Origin: Acidobacteriota bacterium
Lineage (GTDB): Bacteria; Acidobacteriota; UBA6911; RPQK01; JAJDTT01
DNA: 53,529 nucleotides
NCBI GenBank assembly: GCA_022827025.1
Contig: JAJDTT010000280.1
Location: forward strand, 1 to 53,529
Direction of reading: 5' to 3'
The notes below the pieces were generated by a model. The model saw only the letters and a list, made by a program, of their open reading frames with translations. It had not been told where the DNA came from and did not search any database. Of this stretch, positions 42,847-50,396 are shown piece after piece. The position numbers and the translations under genes are program-made. Every line of letters starts with the position of its first letter. The first letter of the stretch is position 1.

Positions 42847-45800
42847 TCAGAAAATGAACTTCACGCCAAACTGGACGATTCGCGGACCCGAGGAGAAGCC
42901 TTGCGTCCCGAACCCGCTGCTCGTGGGGTTCGTATTGACCGCGTTCCGGTGGGCGCCCCAGAAGTAGTGCGTATTGAGGAGATTGTAGGCTTCCAGCCGA
43001 AACTGGGCCTGAAACCGTTCACCGATGTAAGTGTTCTTGACCAGAGTCAAGCCCACATCCGTGGGCGCCTGATCCCGGACGCCGGAAAGACGAAGGGGAA
43101 AGGTGCGCAGATTGAAGGCAGGCTGTTTGGCGGGGCTCCTCTCAAACCCGGCATTCTGGTTGAACATTCGGGTCGCCTCATGCTTGCCGACCGGGATGTT
43201 CTTGATGTTGCCCCGGAAAATAATATTCCCCCATTTCATGGGGATTCCGCTCTGCGCGAACCCAATGAAGGTTGCACTCCACCCACTGATCAGGTAACTG
43301 GCAAAGCCCGACTTTGGTCCGAAACGCTGGCCCTTGCCGAAGGGGAAGCTGAAGGTGCCCGCAAAGCGGAGGACATGGGGACGGTCGTTGATGCCGATCG
43401 TCCTTTCCGGCCCCGGGTCAATTCCGAAACCATTGAGGAACTGCAGCTCCTCCATGGTCTTACCCCAGGTGTAGCTGCTCTGAACGTCCCAGCCCCAAAG
43501 CTCCTGGGCCCGGAACTCCACCTGCAGGGCATTGTAGTCAGTCGAGCCTACCTTGTCGGCCCATGAGCGAAGCCCGGTAATATGGGGATAGGGTCGCAGC
43601 AGAGCCTGGCGTTGGGTTGTCGACGCCACTCCCAGCGAGCCACCCACGCCCTCAACTCCCTGGAACGGGTTCGGGACCCGCTCCGTCATGTAGTCGATGT
43701 GGGCCTGATCCCGTTCTACCGATCTGGTCAGGTACTGCCCCGGCAGCCGGTTGTGGTCGTTGTTGGCAATGCCGAAGTCCCGCGTCCGGTTTCCCACATA
43801 GCGCACGTCCAGGGTGGCGTTGGTCGACAGTCGGCGCTGGATGCCCAACTGAAACTGGTGAGCGTAGGGGTTTGTGGTACTCCGATCGAGCCCGTGGTTC
43901 ATCCAGATGAGCTGGCCCAGATTGGTTTTCAGTCCATCGCTGGACCCCCTGGGTTGGTTTAAGCCGTTCGGGAAGAGGTCGTCCAGAGTGCCGGTAAAGG
44001 TCAAACCTCCGTCGGTGCTGGAGAAGGCGAATGTGCTCGTGTCAAATCCGGCAATCGGGAAACGGGCAGCGAAGTGGCGCTGGTTCAGGGGGATGAAGGT
44101 ACGCGAGTAGCCGCCTTTCAGGACCGTGTTGTCATTCAAACGGTAGGCTGCGCCGATCCGCGGAGAAAAGTTGTTATTGTCGGAGTCGTAGACGGTGCGG
44201 GGTTCTCCATCGACTCCGGCAAAGATCACGCCTCCCATCAGCCGAAACTGATCCGCGGGGATTTCCCGAATCGGGTTCTGGGCATAGTTTGCCTGGACCT
44301 GCGCCGAAACCGGGTTCTCCACGTCAGCCGCCCATCGTGCAAGCGCCTGGTCATGCATCTCGGTGGGGGGACCTTCGCGCTCCCACCGGAGCCCGAGGTT
44401 CAAGGTGAATCTGGGTGTGACTTTCCAGTCGTCTTGGAGATAGATGCCTGTATAAGTGGAGTAATTCGCATAATCCGCACGTACGTTCCTGTTGGTCGAG
44501 GAATGGAGGCCCAACAGGAAGTCTGCCAGACCGTGCCCCCTCGGGGGAGGCGGGGAGTTGTCGAAGGGACCGCTGCTGAACTGACCGGTGAAGAATGTTC
44601 GGGCTTGATCGCTTCGAACCGAGTTGTAGACATAGCCCCTCCACTCGGCCCCAAACCTGAAACTGTGGTTCCCCGAAATCTGGGTGAAGTGGGAGGAGGC
44701 GCTTCGAATCTCGTCAACCTGCAGGCCCGGGTCGAAATTGGTAAACCCGTTGTGGCCGCCGGGAATGTTGCTCAGTTTGGGGTAGCCGGTGATTGAAACA
44801 TAGGGAAAACCCGTAAACTCGACATCGACAAACTGGGACATATTCGTGGGGAGATCCGCCCAGCTCAGTCCCCCTGCGTTGTTCCGGGCCTTTGAAGTAT
44901 GCCGATTGTTGGTGGCGCGAAAGTCGGCCACGAAAGTGGGGCTGATGGTCCAAACGTCGCCGATCGAGAAATTCCAAATCTGGTGTCGCGTGCCGTGCAC
45001 GTCGACGCAATTGCAGCCCGGACCTCCCGGGTGGTTGTCGAACATGGTCCACCCGCTGGAAGGACCGTCTGAATTGAGATACCTGCCAAACAAGGTGTGC
45101 GAGTCGTTCAAGTCATGGTCGATTCGAAGAACCGTGTGGCGGTCCGTTCTGGGAAGCGGGGTGTAGCCTTTGTCGTAAAGATAGTTGCGAAAGCCGTCCG
45201 GACTCGCCCCACTCGCATTGTTGGGGGCCAGGAAGAACCCGAGGAGGGGCGCCGCAATCGGGTGGAAACGACTGGACGGAATGATGTTGTTGGGGAAGGG
45301 TTGGCGCTCGACCCGACCCGCCTCGTTCAGAACTCCGGTCATCGGGTCGTAGAGTTGATACTCGGGGCCCAGTGCCAGCAGATTCGAAAAGTCGCCGGAC
45401 TTGTTGGCCGCGGTCGGTACGGTTGCCTGAGAGTCACCAAACCTGACCTGTTCCCAATGGGTCCAGCCCAGAAAGAAGAAGGTCTTGTCCTTGAAAACCG
45501 GACCTCCTCCCGTAAACCCGAAGCGCTTGTAGGGAAAACTGCTTCTCTCCTGTCCCGCCCTGTTGCGGACCCAACTGTTCGCGTTGAACATGTCATGGCG
45601 CCCGAAGTAAAAGGCCTCGCCGTGATAGTCATTGGTGCCCGTTTTCATGATGACATCGACGGTCGTGCTGCCCGTATGCCCCACACTGGCATCGAAGGTC
45701 GTGGTTTGGATGCGCACTTCCTTCACCAGTTCCGTGGTCGCATTGAAGGAAACGGCTCCCCCGTCGACAGCGTTGTTCCGTTGCGTGTTGGGAGTTCCGT

Positions 45801-46413
45801 CCATCGTAAACTCTGCAGTTCCCGTGGGCATTCCGTTGAACCGGACCAGACCGGACCCAGCCCGCTGATAGGGCTCCTGGTTCATACTGAAGTTACCGTA
45901 CCATGCAGCCGAGTCGGCCGAGGGTGAAAGCAGGAACAGATAAGTCGGGTTTCCCTGGCCGATGGGCAGGGAAGTCAGCGGTTTCTGCCCAAAGGCGACG
46001 CCCAGATCGGCATCCGCCGACTGGAGAAGGGCGGCGTCAGAGGTCACCGTCACGGAGTCTTCGACCTCCCCGACGTCGAGACTGAGGTCGATCCGCACAC
46101 GCTCGTTGCTGGCGACGGGTATGTCCTCGACGACAGCGGTTTTGAAGCCCTCGAGTGCAGCCTCAATCCGGTACTGGCCGGGGAGCAGTCCCGGGGCCTC
46201 GTAGTAACCGCTGTCGCTGGTAATCGTATTGTGGGAGATGTTGGTGGATTGATGGATGACCCTCACCTCGGCTCCCGGGACACTGGCGCCACTCGAGTCG
46301 ACAACCAGACCCGAGATAATGGCCCGGTGTCCCTGGGCCAACAATGCCGAGCCGGCACCCATCAGGCAAAACCCACACAGTGCGATCACGGTTCTGTTGT
46401 TTACGGTCCACAT
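42847..46413 (-). CDS. TonB-dependent outer-membrane receptor, Oar-like with carboxypeptidase-regulatory domain
   Basis: 1188 residues with GGGAGGA before the ATG and a signal peptide ending near LLAQG. Residues about 30-115 are a carboxypeptidase-regulatory-like beta domain (GLVVDSSGASVPGAEVRV ... GYYEAPGLLPGQYRIEA). A plug region follows (about 120-260, with NTQRNNAVDGGAVSF) and then a long beta-barrel ending in FGVKFIF, the typical C-terminal Phe. This is the large receptor type abundant in Acidobacteriota, importing glycans or other ligands with TonB energy. It is the only outer-membrane porter in the island and therefore a candidate importer for the products of its secreted hydrolases. 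No SusD-like partner is adjacent. Confidence 0.88.
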   Translation of the reverse strand: MWTVNNRTVIALCGFCLMGAGSALLAQGHRAIISGLVVDSSGASVPGAEVRVIHQSTNISHNTITSDSGYYEAPGLLPGQYRIEAALEGFKTAVVEDIPVASNERVRIDLSLDVGEVEDSVTVTSDAALLQSADADLGVAFGQKPLTSLPIGQGNPTYLFLLSPSADSAAWYGNFSMNQEPYQRAGSGLVRFNGMPTGTAEFTMDGTPNTQRNNAVDGGAVSFNATTELVKEVRIQTTTFDASVGHTGSTTVDVIMKTGTNDYHGEAFYFGRHDMFNANSWVRNRAGQERSSFPYKRFGFTGGGPVFKDKTFFFLGWTHWEQVRFGDSQATVPTAANKSGDFSNLLALGPEYQLYDPMTGVLNEAGRVERQPFPNNIIPSSRFHPIAAPLLGFFLAPNNASGASPDGFRNYLYDKGYTPLPRTDRHTVLRIDHDLNDSHTLFGRYLNSDGPSSGWTMFDNHPGGPGCNCVDVHGTRHQIWNFSIGDVWTISPTFVADFRATNNRHTSKARNNAGGLSWADLPTNMSQFVDVEFTGFPYVSITGYPKLSNIPGGHNGFTNFDPGLQVDEIRSASSHFTQISGNHSFRFGAEWRGYVYNSVRSDQARTFFTGQFSSGPFDNSPPPPRGHGLADFLLGLHSSTNRNVRADYANYSTYTGIYLQDDWKVTPRFTLNLGLRWEREGPPTEMHDQALARWAADVENPVSAQVQANYAQNPIREIPADQFRLMGGVIFAGVDGEPRTVYDSDNNNFSPRIGAAYRLNDNTVLKGGYSRTFIPLNQRHFAARFPIAGFDTSTFAFSSTDGGLTFTGTLDDLFPNGLNQPRGSSDGLKTNLGQLIWMNHGLDRSTTNPYAHQFQLGIQRRLSTNATLDVRYVGNRTRDFGIANNDHNRLPGQYLTRSVERDQAHIDYMTERVPNPFQGVEGVGGSLGVASTTQRQALLRPYPHITGLRSWADKVGSTDYNALQVEFRAQELWGWDVQSSYTWGKTMEELQFLNGFGIDPGPERTIGINDRPHVLRFAGTFSFPFGKGQRFGPKSGFASYLISGWSATFIGFAQSGIPMKWGNIIFRGNIKNIPVGKHEATRMFNQNAGFERSPAKQPAFNLRTFPLRLSGVRDQAPTDVGLTLVKNTYIGERFQAQFRLEAYNLLNTHYFWGAHRNAVNTNPTSSGFGTQGFSSGPRIVQFGVKFIF

Positions 46414-46991
46414 CGCTGCGTCCTCCCTTCGGCGGATTGAATTGTCCGCCCGGACGGCAAAATCACACTGCTGACAGACTCAGTCCGCCAACGAGCCGAT
46501 TCTTGCCTTGTTCTTGCAGTCTGTGGTGATAGTCCCGAGTAGCACGAAAACGGGGGCTGCGCCCGCCGGACAAAACGCCGCGAGGCAGCATACTCGACCG
46601 TATGTGATCGAGGAGCTGATGGAGTGCGCCGGGATGCAGCCCCGGCCGAATGCCGTGCCGACTTTTACCACGGGCTGTTGGACTAGAAATTGCTGGGTTA
46701 CCAGCAAGATTAATAATTGCCCGTAAGTCTAGCATAAATGGTGCCAAGTTACTCAAGACCCTCGCTAAATGGAGCCATTTCCTTAATTGTGCTGTGGCGA
46801 TGGGGGAACAACCGTGGAAGATGTGCCTGACGACGGAGAAACTGCCGCGCAGCCCCGGACATTTTCCAACGGGCTGCTATAGCATGAAACCGCGATCTCA
46901 ATCGGACAGACTTTCCCGGATTCAACGGGCCTTGGAATATATGATGTACAATTTCCCAACGAGAACCTGATTCCGGTAGGCGAGGAAGACC
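46414..46991. other. 578-bp divergent intergenic region with a palindrome
   Basis: This gap separates the TonB receptor (minus) from the dehydratase gene (plus). It is more AT-rich than the flanks around 46680-46800 and contains the palindrome AAATGG-AG-CCATTT (46767-46780), a possible regulator site. GCGAGGAAGACC precedes the ATG at 46992. Several short open frames (for example 46650-46970) show no recognisable protein features and are regarded as chance. Confidence 0.4.
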
Positions 46992-48131
46992 ATGAAGATC
47001 ATCGACGTCCAGACCTTCGGCGTGAACATGGGGGACGGCAACCACGTCTTCGTCAAGATCCTGACCGACGAGCATCTGCACGGGATCGGCGAAGCCTACC
47101 GGGTCGGTCCGGACCACGCCGTGGAGGAAGCGGTCCACTATTTCAAGGACTGGATCCTGGGACAGGACCCGACTCGGATCGAGTACATCTGGCGTCTCCT
47201 CTACAACGGCTCCCGGTTTCCGGGCGGTTCCATCCTGAACGCCGCCATCAGCGGCATCGAGATCGCCTGTTGGGACCTGAAGGGCAAGGCCCTGGGGGTT
47301 CCCGTCTATGAACTGGTCGGCGGGCGTTGCCGGGATCGGGTCCGGGTCTATCTGGGCGTCAGCGGGAGCACTCCCCGCGAGGTGGCCGACTCGGCCAAGC
47401 GGGCCCAGGACCTGGGCTTCACCGCCGTCAAGATGGCCCCGCACCCGCCCGACGCCGAGAAGCTTCCCTGGGACCAGGTGCTCCGGGGGACGGCGGCGAG
47501 GCTGGCGGCGGTTCGCAAGGCGGTGGGCGACGACATGGACGTGGGTCTGGATCCCCACGCCCGCATCTTCGAGCCGGTCCGCGCGCTTCAGATGGCCCAG
47601 GCAGTCGAGCCCTATCGCCCCATGTTCTTCGAAGAGCCGCTCCGGCCCGAGAACATCGTGGCCATGGGAAGGCTGCGCCGGAAGATCCCCGTTCCCATCG
47701 CCACGGGCGAGATGCTCTACACTAAGTACGAGTTCCGGGACGTGATCGCGGAAGAAGCCGCCGACATTCTGCAACCGGACCTGCTGCTGTGCGGCGGACT
47801 CATGGAGTCCAAGAAGATCGCCGCCATGGCCGAGGCCGAATACCTGACCATCGCTCCGCACAGTCCGCTGGGTCCCGTCTCCACGGCCGTGTCGACCCAC
47901 TTTGCCGCCTCGACTCCCAACTTCATCATTCTGGAATACCGGGACGACAGCCAGGGTCCCATGCGCAACCTGATCCTGGAGCCCTTGAAGCGGGAGGGCG
48001 GCTACCTGGAGCTGCCGCAGGATCCGGGCCTGGGAATCGAACTCAACGAGAAGGCCTTCGCCGGAAATCCCCTCAAGAGCTGGCGCCGGCCTCTGGTCGT
48101 CGAGCCCGACGGCAACATCGCCTATCAATGA
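46992..48131 (+). CDS. Enolase-superfamily sugar-acid dehydratase-like enzyme
   Basis: 379 residues of the mandelate racemase/galactonate dehydratase subgroup. The N-terminal capping domain is followed by the barrel. K147 is in VKMAP. D187 and H189 are in GLDPHAR, as in D-galactonate-dehydratase-type enzymes where this His is catalytic. E214 (FFEEPL) and E240 (ATGEML) are further metal ligands, and H290 is in IAPHSPLG. It probably dehydrates a C5-C6 acid sugar in the cytoplasm; the exact sugar is not deducible. It starts a four-gene plus-strand run. It is unlike the NAAAR/OSBS-type enzyme at the left end of the window. Confidence 0.86.
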   Translation: MKIIDVQTFGVNMGDGNHVFVKILTDEHLHGIGEAYRVGPDHAVEEAVHYFKDWILGQDPTRIEYIWRLLYNGSRFPGGSILNAAISGIEIACWDLKGKALGVPVYELVGGRCRDRVRVYLGVSGSTPREVADSAKRAQDLGFTAVKMAPHPPDAEKLPWDQVLRGTAARLAAVRKAVGDDMDVGLDPHARIFEPVRALQMAQAVEPYRPMFFEEPLRPENIVAMGRLRRKIPVPIATGEMLYTKYEFRDVIAEEAADILQPDLLLCGGLMESKKIAAMAEAEYLTIAPHSPLGPVSTAVSTHFAASTPNFIILEYRDDSQGPMRNLILEPLKREGGYLELPQDPGLGIELNEKAFAGNPLKSWRRPLVVEPDGNIAYQ

Positions 48132-48217
48132 CCCGGTGTCGGGCTTTCAGATTTGAATCCGTCGTCAATCGGGTTCGATTTCAATCAATGATCATTCAAA
48201 CGATAGCGAGGTCCATC

Positions 48218-49264
48218 GTGAGCCGAATTCCCCTGATCTGCATCCTGGCCGGTAGCATGGCCGCCCTTCTGCCGGCCGAGCCCCTGGAGCGGTACGTGGC
48301 CGTGGACAACGTCTGCGCCTGGCCCAACCTGACGCTGCTCAAGGACGGCACCCTGACCGCCACCATCTTCAACCAGCCCCATCACGGCCTGGGAGAAGGG
48401 GACGTGGAGTCGTGGGTCAGCACCGACGGGGGCCGAATTTGGGAACTCGGGGGTGTCGTCGCTCCGCACAAGGACGGATCCAACCGCATGAACGTGGCCG
48501 CCGGCGCGGCCCACGACGGGTCGGTCGTGGTGCTGGCTTCCGGCTGGGGCGGCGCCGGCTTCCGGGAGCGGATTCTGCCGTCCCTGGTCTGCCGTTCCAG
48601 CGACGGCGGGAGGACCTGGGAGCGGAGTTCCGGCGTCACGCTGCCCGATGGGGTCCAGAATCTCATCCCCTTTGGCGATATCGTCCAGGCCCCAGGGAAC
48701 GTCCTCGTCGCCCCCGGATACTCCTGGAGACTGCCTCATGTTCCGCCCGCCGGTTCTACGGCTTACGTGATCTTCAGCCTCGACGACGGGCGGACCTGGA
48801 CGGAGAATGCCGTCATCGCCGAGGACGACTTCAACGAGACGGCCCTGATCCGCCTCCGGAGCGGCCGCTGGCTGGCGGCGATCCGGACTCATGGAGACGG
48901 TCACCTGGAACTGTTCAGTTCCGAGGACGAAGCCAGGAACTGGACTCCCGGCGGAGTGCTGACGCCGTCGCGTTACCACCCGGCTCACCTGGTGCAGCTC
49001 TACGACGGGCGGGTGATCCTGACTTACGGGGTCCGGGAGGCCGGCCACAAGAGAGTCGGCTACCGTGTCAGCTCCGATGACGGCAGGACCTGGGGCCCCC
49101 CCGAACACCTGGTCCACCTGGACGGAACCGGCGACGGCGGTTATCCCGCCACGGTGCAGCTGGCGGATGAAATGTTGGTCACGGCGTACTACAGCGACGG
49201 AATACATGAGCACCGGCGCTACCACATGGGAGTCGTCCGCTGGCTTCCGCCCAGGAAGCGCTGA
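48218..49264 (+). CDS. Exported BNR/sialidase-like beta-propeller
   Basis: 348 residues from a GTG at 48218 preceded by GAGGT; an ATG at 48188 would add 10 residues. A signal peptide is present (RIPLICILAGSMAALLPAE). Five Asp-box-like motifs mark a six-bladed sialidase fold: STDGGRIW, SSDGGRTW, SLDDGRTW, SSEDEARNW and SSDDGRTW. A sialidase-type arginine triad cannot be confirmed by eye, so sialic acid cleavage is not claimed. It lies 86 bp after the dehydratase gene, which suggests that it releases the acid sugar that enzyme uses. Confidence 0.82.
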   Translation: MSRIPLICILAGSMAALLPAEPLERYVAVDNVCAWPNLTLLKDGTLTATIFNQPHHGLGEGDVESWVSTDGGRIWELGGVVAPHKDGSNRMNVAAGAAHDGSVVVLASGWGGAGFRERILPSLVCRSSDGGRTWERSSGVTLPDGVQNLIPFGDIVQAPGNVLVAPGYSWRLPHVPPAGSTAYVIFSLDDGRTWTENAVIAEDDFNETALIRLRSGRWLAAIRTHGDGHLELFSSEDEARNWTPGGVLTPSRYHPAHLVQLYDGRVILTYGVREAGHKRVGYRVSSDDGRTWGPPEHLVHLDGTGDGGYPATVQLADEMLVTAYYSDGIHEHRRYHMGVVRWLPPRKR

Positions 49265-49315
49265 GGGTCCCGGAGTCGAGCCCGTTCGCGCCTGTCAGTC
49301 CGGCCGGAGGGATTC

Positions 49316-50371
49316 GTGAAGACCATCCCCAGTTGCAAGCTGAAGAGCGGTGAGACGCTCTCGATCGAGTACTTTGAGCCGGGACCCAAGGTTCCCGCCT
49401 CCCTGGCGGAGGAGATCACCCGATTCGCGATCCAGGTGGAGACCCTGGACTCGTGGGCCTCGGTGGCCGAGTCGGAGTACCTGAAGCGGTGCCTCCTGGG
49501 CCGGTTCGCCGCGACCGGATTGGACCCCCTATTCCTGGGGCGCCTCGACGGGAGAATCGCCGGGGACGTGGGATGCCAGGTCTCCCGGGACAGCCCCGAG
49601 GTGGGGAGCCTGGGCTGGGTCTTCACCGACCCGGCCCAGCGGGGGAAGGGAATCAGTTCGCACCTGACCCGATTGGCGGTCCAGTGGTTCCAGGACCGGG
49701 GCGGAGTCTGCATGCTGCTGGGGACGGGGAACCCCATCGCCCACCACGTCTACGAGAAATACGGGTTTCGGGACTACAACGGACACGTGATGCGGCGCCT
49801 CAGTCCCGGCGCCGACGCGAAGGGATTTGAACGGAGGCTGTTTGCCTGCACCGGCCCGGCCGCCGTGCGGCCCGCCGTCTGGTCGGACGTCTCGAGGGTC
49901 GCGGCCCTGTATGCCGCTCCCTGTCCCTGGCTCGTCCAGGACTACCAGGAAGGCCTCATCACCCATTCCTCCCTGAAGAAGCTCCGGTATTTCTCCATCT
50001 TCCCCGCGCTCATGCTCCGGGCGGAGCGGTCCGGGGGATCCGTGCAGGTGCTGGAGACGAGCCGCCAGCGCATCGTGGGGCTGGCCGCGCTGCTTCCCGA
50101 ACCCGCTCCCTTCCAGGAACACGTGGGGCGTCTCGATTTCCTGATCCGGCCCGAGTTTCTGGATCAGGGGCATGAGTTGCTGGCGGCCGTTCTGAACCAT
50201 GCCCGCCAGGGAGGCATCCGGATAGTGGAGGCCCGCTTCGCCTCCTGTGACGAGGAAAAGGTGAATCTGGCCCGTGCATCGGGATTCCGGAGGGCCGCCC
50301 GGTTCCCGGAGCGGTTCCGCATCGGCGCCGGGAGTGCCGATCTGGAACTTTACGTCTCGACGGACGTGTGA
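49316..50371 (+). CDS. Tandem GNAT-family acetyltransferase
   Basis: 351 residues from a GTG with GGAGGG upstream. The first half has the acetyl-CoA loop QRGKGISSHL and the C-terminal strand VYEKYGFRDYNGHVMRR, a complete GNAT fold. The second half (about 180-351) ends in a similar ARASGFRRAARFPERF but lacks a clear acetyl-CoA loop, so it may be a degenerate second domain. It is cytosolic; the substrate is unknown. It sits between exported sialidase-like and protease genes, with gaps of 51 and 25 bp. Confidence 0.78.
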   Translation: MKTIPSCKLKSGETLSIEYFEPGPKVPASLAEEITRFAIQVETLDSWASVAESEYLKRCLLGRFAATGLDPLFLGRLDGRIAGDVGCQVSRDSPEVGSLGWVFTDPAQRGKGISSHLTRLAVQWFQDRGGVCMLLGTGNPIAHHVYEKYGFRDYNGHVMRRLSPGADAKGFERRLFACTGPAAVRPAVWSDVSRVAALYAAPCPWLVQDYQEGLITHSSLKKLRYFSIFPALMLRAERSGGSVQVLETSRQRIVGLAALLPEPAPFQEHVGRLDFLIRPEFLDQGHELLAAVLNHARQGGIRIVEARFASCDEEKVNLARASGFRRAARFPERFRIGAGSADLELYVSTDV

Positions 50372-50396
50372 AGGGTTGCCACGGAGGAATATTTTC

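Noticed and set aside
42847-46413. SusC/SusD-type Bacteroidota polysaccharide locus
   Set aside because: The receptor is Oar-like and no SusD-like lipoprotein is adjacent.
46650-46970. Small plus-strand gene of 106 residues
   Set aside because: No RBS, no domain and a composition unlike neighbouring genes.
48218-49264. True sialidase
   Set aside because: Asp boxes are clear but the arginine triad and nucleophile Tyr could not be confirmed, so only the fold is claimed.
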